64,000 bases of DNA from Dokdonella fugitiva (GCF_014138265.1 NZ_JACGXL010000001.1:558001-622000); one strand, 5' to 3'; positions 1 through 9,386 are shown, counted from the first letter of the stretch. The notes: a model not told the origin generated them from the letters alone. Numbers and translations: made by a program.

Positions 1-153
1 ACCGGCGAGCGCATCACCGCCTCGGGCGGCCAGCGCTGATCGACGTGACCCCGGGCTCCGGTGACGGAGTCCGGGGCTACGCAAGCAGGGATCGGCGGCG
101 ATGGCAGGCGTCTGCGTTCTGCTAAAGTCGGGCGCCTTCCAAGGGGAGCACCG

Positions 154-2748
154 ATGGCACGTCCGCTTCCGCGCAGCGCATGCGCACTGCTACTCGTCGC
201 GTCCGCGACATCCGTCGTCGCCGCGCCGATCGACGTCGTCACCGAACGCTACGACGCCGCGCGCCTCGGCGCGAACCTCGACGAAACCGTGCTCACCACC
301 GCGAACGTCAACGCCGCGACGTTCGGCAAGCTGTGGGCGTATCCGGTCAGTGGATCGGTGTATGCGCAACCGCTGTACGTGCGCAACGTCGCGATCCCGG
401 GCCAGGGCGTGCACGACGTCGTCTACGTCGTCACGATGAACGACCGCGTCTACGCGTTCGACGCGAACTCGTCGTCCGGCACGCCGCTGCTCTCGCTCGA
501 CATCACGAGCCAGGTGGCGGGTTCGACCGCGATCCCGATCCTCGACATCCTCGGCTACAACGACAACATCATCGGCAACGTCGGCATCGAGAGCACACCG
601 CAGATCGACCTCGCGACGAACACGATGTACCTCGTCGCGCGCACGCGCGAGGCGGGCGCGAACTGCGGCCCGGTCAATCCGACCTTCTGCCAGCGCCTGC
701 ACGCACTCGACATCACCACCCTGGCCGAGCGCCCGGGCAGCCCGGTCGTGCTCGGCGGCAGCGTCCCCGGCAACGGCAACGGCAGCTCGGGCGGCATGCT
801 CGCATTCAACCCGAAGATCCAGGACCAGCGCGCGAGCCTCGCGCTCGCGAACGGACGCGTGTTCATCGCCTGGGGCGCGCACAGCGACCAGTTCGCCTAT
901 CACGGCTGGGTCATGGTGCACGATGCGGCGACCTTGCAGCGCACCGCGATCTGGACGTCGACGCCGGACGGCACCGCGTTCAATGGCGGGGGCATCTGGA
1001 TGGCCGGTCGCGCGCCCGCGGTCGACGCCGACGAGAACGTCTACTTCATGACCGGCAACGGCACCTACGACGGCGTGCGGAACTTCGGCGAATCGTTCGT
1101 GAAGTTCGGCCCGACGCCGGACACGCCGATGCTCGACTGGTTCACGCCCTCGGTCTACGACGAACTCAACCAGGCCGACGCCGATCTCGGCGGATCCGGC
1201 CCGATCCTGCTGCCGGGCACCGATCTCGTCGTCGGCGCCGGAAAGAGCGGCGTGTTCTACGTCATGCATGCGTCCTCGCTCGGCCACGAATCCGCGGGCG
1301 ACGCGAACATCGTGCAGGTGTTCAGCAACGGTGGCCAGCAGATCAAGGGCGGCCCCGTGTACTGGAACCGCGAGAGTGGCGTCGGTCCGTGGATGTACGT
1401 CTGGTCGGACGGCCACAGCCCGATGAAGGCGTATCGCTTCAATGCCGCCGCGGGCACGTTCGACACGACACCGGCCTCGCAGTCGACGCTGTTCTCCAAC
1501 AACGGCTCCGCCGGCGGCGTGCTCGCGCTGTCCGCCAACGGCAGCACGCCGGGCACGGGCGTGCTGTGGTCATCGATGGCCTTCAGCGGCTCCGATCCGA
1601 ACAGCGGCGTGCACCCGGGCGTGCTGCGCGCGGTCGACGCCGACGACCTCACCCACGAGCTGTGGAACTCCGAGCAGAACAGCACGCGCGATCGCGTGGG
1701 CAACTGGCCGAAGTTCAGCCCACCGACGGTCGTCGGTGGACGCGTCTACATGGCGTCGTTCCCGAGCGACGGCGTCGGCGCGGCTGCCGTGAGCACGTAC
1801 GGACTGCTGCCGACCGCGGACTTCACGCTCGCCGCCTCACCCCCGAATCCGGGCGTGCATCCGGGCGACAGCGTCGTCTACGCGATCACGACGAGCGCGC
1901 AGCAGGGTTACACCGGCACGCTCCACCTCGACGTCGACGGCCTGCCGCCGGGCGCGACCGCATCGTTCGCATCGAACGACTTCGCCGCGGGCGGCAGCAC
2001 GACGCTCACCGTGCAGACCGGCGCGCCCATGCCGCCGGGTACGAGCGACCTCGTGATCACCGCGACGGACGGCACGCTCGTGCACACGGGGACGGTCGGC
2101 CTGCACGCGAGCGACGTCGTCGCGGGTGCAGGCACGATCAGCGTCGACTTCGTCGGTACGGGCACACCGATGGGTGCGCGCGAGAGCGCGGGCGCGGTCG
2201 CCGCAGTGAACTGGAACACGCTCGCCGGATCGAGCGGCAGCGGCGTCGCGCTCGTCGACGAAACGGGCAACCCGAGCGGTGCGACGATCGACTGGTCCGC
2301 GGCTGGCGTGTGGAAGCCGGTGATCGGCGATGCGCCCGGTGACTTCCGCATGATGGACGGCTACCTCAGCGCGACCGATACGCCGGTCGCAGTCGAGGTC
2401 AGCGGCCTTCCCGACGACGACGCCGGCTACTACGTGCACGTGTATGCCGATTCCGACAACGCACGCGCGATGTCGACCGCGTCCTGCACGGTCGCGACGA
2501 ACGGCGATGCACCGCACACGATCGACATCGTCGACGCGACCGGCACCGACTTCGATGGCAACTACGTGCAAGCCGACGGCAGCCCCGGCAACCACGCCGT
2601 GTTCTTCGTCCCCGGCAACGCATTCACGCTCACCGTCGCCGCGACGGCACCCGGCTCGCCGCCGCGCGCCGCCTTGAACGGACTGCAGATCGTGCACGGC
2701 GACCGCATCTTCGGCGACGGATTCGAGGAATCCGCGGCGCGTCGATAG
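154..2748 (+). CDS. Secreted beta-propeller/Ig-like protein with C-terminal F-x-D-G-F-E tail
   Basis: About 864 residues. The chosen start follows an AAGGGGAG ribosome-binding site and begins a clear Sec signal peptide ending near VVAAP. An in-frame start upstream at 61 would add 31 unlikely residues. The first ~550 residues resemble a PQQ-type beta-propeller (repeated VYVVTMNDRVYAFDAN, VYFMTGNGTYDG, VVGAGKSGVFYVM blades). They are followed by an Ig-like segment near 'ADFTLAASPPNPGVHPGDSVVYAI' type sequence and a further beta-rich domain. The protein ends RIFGDGFEESAARR. Probably exported or cell-surface; substrate unknown. No partner gene is evident. Confidence 0.85.
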   Translation: MARPLPRSACALLLVASATSVVAAPIDVVTERYDAARLGANLDETVLTTANVNAATFGKLWAYPVSGSVYAQPLYVRNVAIPGQGVHDVVYVVTMNDRVYAFDANSSSGTPLLSLDITSQVAGSTAIPILDILGYNDNIIGNVGIESTPQIDLATNTMYLVARTREAGANCGPVNPTFCQRLHALDITTLAERPGSPVVLGGSVPGNGNGSSGGMLAFNPKIQDQRASLALANGRVFIAWGAHSDQFAYHGWVMVHDAATLQRTAIWTSTPDGTAFNGGGIWMAGRAPAVDADENVYFMTGNGTYDGVRNFGESFVKFGPTPDTPMLDWFTPSVYDELNQADADLGGSGPILLPGTDLVVGAGKSGVFYVMHASSLGHESAGDANIVQVFSNGGQQIKGGPVYWNRESGVGPWMYVWSDGHSPMKAYRFNAAAGTFDTTPASQSTLFSNNGSAGGVLALSANGSTPGTGVLWSSMAFSGSDPNSGVHPGVLRAVDADDLTHELWNSEQNSTRDRVGNWPKFSPPTVVGGRVYMASFPSDGVGAAAVSTYGLLPTADFTLAASPPNPGVHPGDSVVYAITTSAQQGYTGTLHLDVDGLPPGATASFASNDFAAGGSTTLTVQTGAPMPPGTSDLVITATDGTLVHTGTVGLHASDVVAGAGTISVDFVGTGTPMGARESAGAVAAVNWNTLAGSSGSGVALVDETGNPSGATIDWSAAGVWKPVIGDAPGDFRMMDGYLSATDTPVAVEVSGLPDDDAGYYVHVYADSDNARAMSTASCTVATNGDAPHTIDIVDATGTDFDGNYVQADGSPGNHAVFFVPGNAFTLTVAATAPGSPPRAALNGLQIVHGDRIFGDGFEESAARR

Positions 2749-2847
2749 GCGCGCTTCGCCGGCACCGGCGCCTCACTAAAGATTTCGACAGCGGCCGCTG
2801 CCCTGCGCGGTGTCTAGTGCGAACCTCCTTCCAGCGAGGTTCGCACG

Positions 2848-4065
2848 ATGCACTCCGCCACCCCTCCGCGCGCCGTCGTCGGCGCCTTCCTGCTCGCCGC
2901 GACGGCCGCCTTCGCGGCGCCGGCACATGCTTCCGACCACCTCGACACACCGACGGTGATCGCCGACCCGCGCGCGGACATCGGCGATCTCTACGCGTGG
3001 ACGTCGGCCGACGGACGCCGGCTCGAACTCGTCATGACGATCGTCGGCCATACGTTCTCGGACCGCCTCGACTACGTATTCCACGTCGACAGCGGCTCGA
3101 AGTTCGGACACACGACCGCGACGACGACGATCACTTGTCACCTTGCGACCCCGGACGAAATGGAATGCCGCGCGGGCCATGGCGACTGGGCACGCGGCGG
3201 CAACACGATGCCGGACGGGCTCGAAGGACGCGATGCGCGCTTTCGCGTCTTCGCCGGCCCGCGCGACGATCCGTTCTTCAACAACGTGAAGGGCACGCGC
3301 GCGGCGTACCAGGCCGCGGTCGCCGCGATCCACGCCGGTGCAGCGATCGATGTCGCCGGTTGTCCCGCGTTCGACGCGACGACCGCGCACGAGATCCACG
3401 AGCAATGGCGCCACACCGAAGGCGGACCGGCGAAGAACCTGCTCGCCGGATGGACGCCGGCGTCGCTCGTCGTCTCGATCGACATCGCGAGCGTGGCAAA
3501 GGGCGGGCGCTCGCTCGCGATCTGGGCAAGCACGTCCGAAGGCGATCGCCGCATCGATCGCGCCGGGCGACCACTCACCGGCAATGCGCTGCTCGGCACC
3601 AGCGCGAGCGACGAGGTCGCCGACCGCCTCAAGGAGGCGTACAACGCGGCGACGCCGTCGACGTCGGGCCGCTTCGTCGCGGAGATCGAGAAGAATCTCG
3701 CGTTGTACGACGGCTTCGACGGCCGGTGCGGCAACGCGTTCCTCGCCGATGCGAAGGTGCGCGCACACCGCTACCGCCCGCTCGCGCGCCTGCTCGCCGA
3801 CGATCGCCTGTGGGTCAATGCCGCGTCGGCGACGTGCACGCAGCCGTTCGCGGTCGAGCTCGCCGCACTCGGCGGCCATGCCGAATGGGCGAACGATTGC
3901 GGCGGACGCACGCCGCTGTACGACGCGGTCGACGTCTACCGCTCGCTGCTCGCGAACGGCACGACGCGCGGCATCGACGACGGCGTCGATCGCGACGAGC
4001 ATGACCATTCGGCCACGGTGTTTCCGTTCCTCGCTGCGCCGGATGCCGCGGGGTACACGCGATGA
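2848..4065 (+). CDS. DUF4331-family secreted protein
   Basis: 405 residues with a signal peptide (cleavage near APAHA) followed directly by SDHLDTPTVIADPRADIGDLYAW, which fits the N-terminal signature of DUF4331 proteins (a Ser-x-His start, then Asp-Pro and Ile-x-Asp-Leu-Tyr-Ala). Function of the family is not established; it is extracytoplasmic. It overlaps the following HupE-like gene by four bases (ATGA), so the two are almost certainly cotranscribed and translationally coupled. The 99-bp gap upstream contains a GCGAGG-type ribosome-binding site. Confidence 0.85.
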   Translation: MHSATPPRAVVGAFLLAATAAFAAPAHASDHLDTPTVIADPRADIGDLYAWTSADGRRLELVMTIVGHTFSDRLDYVFHVDSGSKFGHTTATTTITCHLATPDEMECRAGHGDWARGGNTMPDGLEGRDARFRVFAGPRDDPFFNNVKGTRAAYQAAVAAIHAGAAIDVAGCPAFDATTAHEIHEQWRHTEGGPAKNLLAGWTPASLVVSIDIASVAKGGRSLAIWASTSEGDRRIDRAGRPLTGNALLGTSASDEVADRLKEAYNAATPSTSGRFVAEIEKNLALYDGFDGRCGNAFLADAKVRAHRYRPLARLLADDRLWVNAASATCTQPFAVELAALGGHAEWANDCGGRTPLYDAVDVYRSLLANGTTRGIDDGVDRDEHDHSATVFPFLAAPDAAGYTR

Positions 4066-4658
4066 AGTGCCGGCACGCCATCGCCGCCTGGGCGCTCGCG
4101 GTCGGCATGGCCACGGCAATCCCGGCGTCGGCGCACACCGGAACGGGATTGCGCGGCGGCCTCGTCGCCGGCGCCCTGCATCCGCTCACGGGCTTCGACC
4201 ACCTGCTCGCGATGGTCGCGGTCGGTCTGTGGGGTGCGTTCCTCGGCCGCACGCTCGTCGTCGCGCTGCCGATCGCGTTTCCGCTGCTGATGGTCGTCGG
4301 CGCCGTGCTCGGCATGCACGCGGTGCCGCTGCCGCCGGTCGAACTCGGCATCGCCTGTTCGGTGCTCGTGCTCGGCGCGTGCATTGCCTGCGCCTGGCGC
4401 GCGCCGGCATGGCTCGCGCTGACGATCGTCGCCGTGTTCGCCATGTTCCACGGCTACGCGCACGGTCGCGAACTGCCCTCGGCCGCCGATCCGGTCGGCT
4501 ACAGCGTCGGCTTCGTGCTCGCGACCGGGTTACTGCACGTGTCCGGCATCGCGTTCGCGGTCGTCGCCGATCGCGTGCGCCGCGTCCCCCTCACGCGCAT
4601 CAGCGGCGCCGCGATCGCGGTCGCCGGCCTCGCCTTCCTCCATGGAGTCCTCGCATGA
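4062..4658 (+). CDS. HupE/UreJ-family membrane protein, probable Ni/Co transporter
   Basis: 198 residues with a signal-like first helix ending ASAHTG, then about six further hydrophobic segments. The segment HPLTGFDHLLAMVAVGLWG carries the HX5DH motif typical of HupE/UreJ, and a second His cluster (FHGYAHG) lies near residue 130. Family members are inner-membrane nickel or cobalt permeases. The start codon overlaps the DUF4331 stop, and its own stop overlaps the next start (ATGA at 4655-4658). Metal specificity cannot be read from sequence. Confidence 0.88.
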   Translation: MKCRHAIAAWALAVGMATAIPASAHTGTGLRGGLVAGALHPLTGFDHLLAMVAVGLWGAFLGRTLVVALPIAFPLLMVVGAVLGMHAVPLPPVELGIACSVLVLGACIACAWRAPAWLALTIVAVFAMFHGYAHGRELPSAADPVGYSVGFVLATGLLHVSGIAFAVVADRVRRVPLTRISGAAIAVAGLAFLHGVLA

Positions 4659-5137
4659 ACAGCATCGCCCTGCCCCTCGTGCTGCTCGGTCTCGCGACCG
4701 GTATCGCGATCGCGCACGCAGCGCCGCGCCCGCGCGTGATCGCATTCGTGGCGTTCGCCGTGGCCAGCAGCTTAGCCGCAAGCCTGCGCTTGCCCGCCGC
4801 GGCCTTCGACGATGCGGCGTTCGCCTGCTGGATCTTCGTCGCCGCCTGCGCCGCGGCGGTCCTCTGGCCGCGCATGCCAGGCCGCCTCGTGCTCCTGCTC
4901 GCGGGCATGGGCGGCTGCTGTGCAGGCGCACTCGCAGCCTCGTCCGGCGGCCGTCCCGAGGGCTACGTGCTCGCACCGACGATCGCGACGCTCGTGCTCG
5001 CGTCGTGGTGCCTGCGCCACGGCGCACGCGTCGCGGTGCACGTCGTCGCCAGTTGGCTCATCGCGGTCGTCCTGCTCGTCGCAAGCGTGCATGCGTTGCC
5101 GGTCACGCCGGGTGACCGGCCCGATCATCTCGAATAG
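4655..5137 (+). CDS. Small integral membrane protein in the metal-related operon
   Basis: 160 residues, almost entirely hydrophobic: about five or six predicted membrane helices with an Ala/Leu/Val-rich composition and no recognised domain. Its ATG overlaps the HupE stop by four bases, and the DUF4198 gene starts eight bases after its stop, so it is a third member of a tight operon. It could be an auxiliary subunit of the transporter next door. That role is inferred from position only. Confidence 0.75.
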   Translation: MNSIALPLVLLGLATGIAIAHAAPRPRVIAFVAFAVASSLAASLRLPAAAFDDAAFACWIFVAACAAAVLWPRMPGRLVLLLAGMGGCCAGALAASSGGRPEGYVLAPTIATLVLASWCLRHGARVAVHVVASWLIAVVLLVASVHALPVTPGDRPDHLE

Positions 5138-5145
5138 GTGACGAC

Positions 5146-5997
5146 ATGAATCCTCGCACGAACCCGCGCGGGCGGCGCGCATTCGCCCTCCTGCTCGCAC
5201 TCGCGACCGGCGACGCCGTCGCCCACGACTTCTGGCTGCAGCCGCGCGAATACCGCGTCGAACCCGGCATCGACTGGCCGATGACCCTGCAGGTCGGGCA
5301 CGGCGCCGCGCGCCAGCGCTCGCCGATACCGTTGCAACGGATCGAGCGCTTCGACGCGATCGCGCCGGACGGCCGCACGCTCGGGCTGCACGGTCGCCTG
5401 CATCCGGGCCGCGACGACGCGGACGCCGACCTGCGCCTCGATGCGGCGGGCATCTGGTTGCTCGTACTCGAAACCGACGACCGCGCGCACAGCCACTTGC
5501 CGGCGCTGCGCTTCAACGATTACCTCGAAAGCGAAGGGCTGGTTCCGGCGCTCGAGCAACGCCGGCGCATGCGGCGCATGGACGTCGATGGTTCGGAGAT
5601 CTACCGTCGCGAGGCGAAGGCGCTCGTGCAGGCCGGTGCCGCCGCTGCGAGGGAAGGCGATCCGGCGACCGTCCCGGTCGGCCTCGACCTCGAGATCGTG
5701 CCGGAGCGCAATCCGTACCTGGAACCGCACTCGCCGACGTTGCCGGTGCGCGTGCTCTACCACGGAGCCGCGCTCGCCGGTGCACGCGTCAAGCTGACCC
5801 TGCTCGAAGACGACGCCGAACCCGTCGCGATGCACACCACCGACGCCACCGGTCGCGCGACGTTCGACGTACCGCCACGCGGAAGCTGGCTGCTCAACGT
5901 CGTCTGGACGCGGCCGTTGCCGGAAGGCAGCGAAGCCGATTTCGAGACGACGTTCTCGAGCCTGAGCTTCGGTTACATGGACGCAGCGAGGCGCTAG
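5146..5997 (+). CDS. DUF4198-family periplasmic protein
   Basis: 283 residues. A signal peptide ends at DAVA and the mature protein starts HDFWLQPREYRV, the characteristic 'HDFWL' opening of DUF4198 proteins; the family includes periplasmic components associated with nickel/cobalt uptake. The C-terminal half (LPVRVLYHGAALAGARVKL, DATGRATFDVPPRGSWLL) is an Ig-like/carboxypeptidase-regulatory beta fold. It is the last gene of the DUF4331-HupE-membrane-DUF4198 operon, eight bases after its neighbour. The exposed N-terminal His after cleavage may bind metal (inference). Confidence 0.85.
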   Translation: MNPRTNPRGRRAFALLLALATGDAVAHDFWLQPREYRVEPGIDWPMTLQVGHGAARQRSPIPLQRIERFDAIAPDGRTLGLHGRLHPGRDDADADLRLDAAGIWLLVLETDDRAHSHLPALRFNDYLESEGLVPALEQRRRMRRMDVDGSEIYRREAKALVQAGAAAAREGDPATVPVGLDLEIVPERNPYLEPHSPTLPVRVLYHGAALAGARVKLTLLEDDAEPVAMHTTDATGRATFDVPPRGSWLLNVVWTRPLPEGSEADFETTFSSLSFGYMDAARR

Positions 5998-6143
5998 CGG
6001 CCGCCGCGCCGGCGACCGAACCGGTCGCTGCGCATGGATCGTCGCCGCGACAGCGAATACCCCGGGATCAGGCGGGCGACCGAGCGCGCGACAGGTCGGC
6101 ACGGATGTCTTAGCATCCGGCGCGGACGCGAATCGGGGACACC

Positions 6144-6581
6144 ATGAAGCGACCAGCCCCTGCACCGGCATTCCGGCACATTGCCGTGTACTCGGCCTGC
6201 CTGGCCGCCGGCACGTTCCTGCTGCAGTGGCTCGATTACGGCCGCCTCGCGCGCACGCATTCGACCGACATCTACGTCGCGCTCATCGCCGTCGGCTTCC
6301 TCGCGCTCGGCATCTACATCGGGATGCGCGTGGTCGGAGCGGCGCGCACGCCGGACTTCGACGGCAACCCGCGCGCGCAGGTGGCCCTCGGCATCAGTCC
6401 GCGCGAACTCACCGTGCTGCAGGAGATCGCCGCCGGCCGCTCGAACAAGGAGATCGCGGCGCGCCTGCACCTGTCTCCGGCGACCGTGAAGACGCATGCC
6501 GCACGCCTGTACGACAAGCTCGGCGCGAGGCGACGGACCGACGCGACGCGCAAGGCGCGCGAGCTCGGGCTGTTGCCCTGA
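6144..6581 (+). CDS. Membrane-anchored LuxR-type (GerE HTH) transcriptional regulator
   Basis: 145 residues: two predicted membrane helices (about 10-30 and 40-62) followed by a complete LuxR/GerE helix-turn-helix (about 80-140, with SPRELTVLQEIAAGRSNKEIA and LSPATVKTHAARLYDKLGA). There is no receiver or autoinducer domain, so this is a membrane-tethered DNA-binding protein rather than a classical response regulator. It lies just upstream of the frameshifted DUF4199 gene. In related bacteria, as I recall, this small LuxR form is commonly paired with a DUF4199 membrane protein. Confidence 0.85.
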   Translation: MKRPAPAPAFRHIAVYSACLAAGTFLLQWLDYGRLARTHSTDIYVALIAVGFLALGIYIGMRVVGAARTPDFDGNPRAQVALGISPRELTVLQEIAAGRSNKEIAARLHLSPATVKTHAARLYDKLGARRRTDATRKARELGLLP

Positions 6582-6687
6582 GCAGCCTCATTTCGGCCGA
6601 ATAGGGCTGAATCATCCTTTCAGCCGATGGTCTTCGCGGCCGCATGCCGGCCCAATGGGTTCCCGACCCGCTACAGGAGTACGTCCG

Positions 6688-7262
6688 ATGTTGCGCAAGA
6701 TCCTCGCTTACGGCATCGCCGCCGGTCTGGTCGTAGCGGTCCCGCTGTTCGGCCTCGCGGTCGCGATGAACGGGCGCGAGCCGGTCCCGTACGGCATGGC
6801 GATCGGCTACCTGACGATGCTCGTCGCGCTGAGCGCGGTGTTCATCGCGATCAAACGGCATCGCGACACCGATCTCGGTGGCATGATCGGTTTCTGGCGC
6901 GCGCTCGGCCTCGGTCTGGGCATCAGTGCCGTCGCCGGACTGTTCTACGTCGCTGCCTGGGAGGCGGCGCTCGCCCTCACTCACATGGATTTCGCAGGCA
7001 GCTACGCGAACCTGCTCAGCGGCAAAAGGCGAAGGGCGTCAGCGGTGACGCGCTCGCCAAGTTCGCCGCGGACATGGAGGCCTTCAAGGCCGATTACGCG
7101 AATCCGTTCTACCGCCTGCCGATGACGTTCGCCGAGATCTTCCCGGTCGGCGTGCTGGTGTCGCTCGTGTCCGCCGCGCTGCTGCGCAATCCGCGCTTCC
7201 TCGCGCAGCGTCGCGTCGCGCCTCGGATTGGCTCGGCCGACGCGCCCACGAGTGGTTCTTGA
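6688..7262 (+). pseudogene. DUF4199-family membrane protein, frameshifted
   Basis: Starts at ATG 6688 after an ACAGGAGT ribosome-binding site. The first ~112 residues (frame of 6688) have membrane helices and GMIGFWRALGLGLGISAVAGLFYVAAWE, as in DUF4199 proteins. After YANLLSGK at about 7020-7035 the frame becomes nonsense. The expected C-terminal part (AKFAADMEAFKADYANPFYRLPMTFAEIFPVGVLVSLVSAALLRNP) continues in another frame to the stop at 7262. A single-base deletion near the 'ggcaaaaggcgaaggg' run explains it. It may be a real mutation or a sequencing/assembly error in that run. Confidence 0.8.
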
Positions 7263-7316
7263 GCGCGGCGCCGCCACGCCGCCTACTGCGTGCATCGCGG
7301 CACGACGGAGATCGCC

Positions 7317-7880
7317 ATGCGCATGCGCCCCCCTTCCTTCCTGCTCGCGCTCGGGTTCGCGGCGCCGCTCGCGGCCGCCGCGACGGAGCCCGCGCCGAAG
7401 GACGCGTCGCACGATTTCGACTTCGAGTTCGGCACCTGGAAGACGCACGTCTCGCGGCGCGTCCACCCGCTGAGCGGATCGGAGACCTGGGTCGAACTCG
7501 ACGGCACCAGCATCGTGCGCAAGCTGCTCGATGGGCGCGCGAACACGGTCGAGCTCGATATCGCCGGGCCGTCGGGCCGCATCGCGGGAGTCGCCTTGCG
7601 CCTCTACGACGCGTCGGCGCGGCAATGGAGCATCCACTACGCTCCGCTCGACGACGGCGAACTCACGTCGCCGCTGTTCGGTCGTTTCAAGGACGGCCGC
7701 GGCGAGTTCCACGGCCTGGACACGCTCGGCGGCCGCAGCATCCTCGTGCGCTTCGTGATCGCGTGCGCGACGCCGGACAGCTGCCGGTTCGAGCAGTCCT
7801 ACTCCGACGACGGCGGGCGCACCTGGGAGATGAACTGGATCGCCACCGACACGCGCATCGCAGCCGCTAAACAGGACTGA
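7317..7880 (+). CDS. Secreted DUF1579-like protein
   Basis: 187 residues from the ATG at 7317, where a CGGAG site and an immediate signal peptide (MRMRPPSFLLALGF to AAAATEP) support the start; an ATG at 7290 would only extend the n-region. The mature part (HDFDFEFGTWKTH near its start, SDDGGRTWEMNWI near the end) fits the DUF1579-type lipocalin-like fold. Its stop lies 14 bases inside the end of the convergent ureohydrolase gene. No enzymatic residue is recognisable. Confidence 0.8.
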   Translation: MRMRPPSFLLALGFAAPLAAAATEPAPKDASHDFDFEFGTWKTHVSRRVHPLSGSETWVELDGTSIVRKLLDGRANTVELDIAGPSGRIAGVALRLYDASARQWSIHYAPLDDGELTSPLFGRFKDGRGEFHGLDTLGGRSILVRFVIACATPDSCRFEQSYSDDGGRTWEMNWIATDTRIAAAKQD

Positions 7881-8700
7881 TCGCGCCGGTCAGCCCCCGC
7901 GGCGCGTTCCTCGCCATCATGCCCGCGACTTCCTTGGCGAGCTTCGCGGCGACGCCGACGGTGAGGTCGGCGACGTCGCAGCGCGGGTTGTACTCGACGA
8001 TGTCGGCGGCGACGATCGGGTAGTCGATCGACTGGATGATCTCGACGACGCGGCGCACGCTCAACCCGCCCGGCTCGCGGTGCGATACGCCGGGCGCGTA
8101 CGCGGGATCGAGCGCATCGATATCGATCGAGACGTAGACGGGCATGTCGAACGCGAGCCGCAGCGGCGCAGCGCAGCGCGAAGCCTCGACGACCTCGACG
8201 CCGAAGCGCGCGAACTGCGCGCGATGCTCGTCGTTGATCGTGCGCAGGCCGACCTGCACGAGGCGATCGGCGAGGCGCTCCTCCATGATCCGCGCGAATG
8301 GCGACGCGTGCGACCGCGGGTTTCCCTGGTAGCTCTCGTAGATGTCGGCATGCGCGTCGATGTGCAATATCGACAGCCGCGGGTGGAAGCGGCGCACGCC
8401 ACGCAGGATCGGATGCGTGATCGCATGATCACCGCCGAGGCAGAGCAGCGGGTCGCCCACCTCGATCGCCCGAACGACGGCGTGCTCGACGGCTTCCCAT
8501 GGATCGGTCGCCGCGTCGAAACGCAGGTCGCCGTGATCGACGACGGCGCCGGGCGCACCGAGGTCGAAGCCGGTCTCGCTCCACGTGCTGTAGGCGTCGC
8601 AGAACAGGTGCGTGCGGATGCGCGCCGGCGCTTCCGCGGCGCCGCGCAGGTACGAGGAGTTGTCGTCGTTGGGAATGCCGAGCAAGGCGATGCGCGTCAT
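7867..8700 (-). CDS. Ureohydrolase of the agmatinase/arginase family
   Basis: 277 residues with the full set of binuclear-metal ligands: GGDH (89-92), DAHAD (115-119) and DID/ALD in SIDIDALDPAYAP (191-203), followed by GVSHREPGG. Members hydrolyse guanidino compounds to urea plus an amine. The true substrate here (agmatine, guanidinobutyrate, guanidine or another) cannot be told from motifs. Its ATG overlaps the stop of the DUF1989 gene (ATGA, 8697-8700), so the pair is coupled. A divergent LysR regulator next to the pair is the likely controller. Confidence 0.9.
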   Translation of the reverse strand: MTRIALLGIPNDDNSSYLRGAAEAPARIRTHLFCDAYSTWSETGFDLGAPGAVVDHGDLRFDAATDPWEAVEHAVVRAIEVGDPLLCLGGDHAITHPILRGVRRFHPRLSILHIDAHADIYESYQGNPRSHASPFARIMEERLADRLVQVGLRTINDEHRAQFARFGVEVVEASRCAAPLRLAFDMPVYVSIDIDALDPAYAPGVSHREPGGLSVRRVVEIIQSIDYPIVAADIVEYNPRCDVADLTVGVAAKLAKEVAGMMARNAPRGLTGAISPV

Positions 8701-9320
8701 CGATGCGACTCCGGGGGATCGTCGTGGAGGATCTCGTACGCGAGCGGACGCGCGGGCGCGCCGCCGTTGCAGGTCGATGCGGGACAGGACGACAGCGCGA
8801 CGACGAGATCCATTTCCGCGCGCAGCACGATCGCGTCGCCGGCGCGCGACGAAGGCGGCCCGAACACGAGCCTCCCGCCGTCGGCTACGTCGACGCGCAT
8901 GAACAGGTTCAGCGGCGTCGGCAACGGATCGGGCTGCAGGCCGAGCTCGCGCACGGCCGCGGCAAGGTTGTCCGTGCAGTTCGCGTGGTATCCCGCGTGG
9001 CGGTACTGGAGGCGATACATCTCGGCGCTGCAGGCGGCGAGCAGGAAGTCGTGGCGCCCCGCGTCGTCGGCGACGATCGCCAGCATCGGCTCGCTGCGGT
9101 CGGACCAGAGCAGGTCGCCGGTCGACACGTGGATGCGACCGGCGTAGTCGAACGTGCGGCCGTTGCTGAGGCGCTGCAGGCCGTCGACCGAGTACGCGAC
9201 GAGGTCACCGGTCTGCCCGCCGCCCTCGTCGATGACGCGCAGTCGCTCGCCGCGACGCAGGACCAGCCCCGCACCGCCCGCGGCGGCGACCTGCCTTCGT
9301 TCATGTCGTGTCGTTTCCAT
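8697..9320 (-). CDS. DUF1989 / urea carboxylase-associated family protein
   Basis: 207 residues from the ATG at 9320; a longer frame opens at 9365. Family signatures seen are RVIDEGGGQTGDLVAYS, HANCTDNLA, NLFMRVDV, GDAIVLRAEMDLVVALSSCP and a C-terminal NGG. Family knowledge: DUF1989 proteins accompany urea carboxylase-like enzymes, and some members have been assigned as carboxyguanidine deiminase subunits. Here it is the first gene of a two-gene unit with an agmatinase-family ureohydrolase, suggesting breakdown of a guanidino or urea compound. That is inference. Confidence 0.85.
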   Translation of the reverse strand: METTRHERRQVAAAGGAGLVLRRGERLRVIDEGGGQTGDLVAYSVDGLQRLSNGRTFDYAGRIHVSTGDLLWSDRSEPMLAIVADDAGRHDFLLAACSAEMYRLQYRHAGYHANCTDNLAAAVRELGLQPDPLPTPLNLFMRVDVADGGRLVFGPPSSRAGDAIVLRAEMDLVVALSSCPASTCNGGAPARPLAYEILHDDPPESHR

Positions 9321-9386
9321 GGCGCGTCCCGGCAGTGTGGGATCACGAAGGTAGCGCCGACCCAATCATCAGGTCTACTTCACAAA

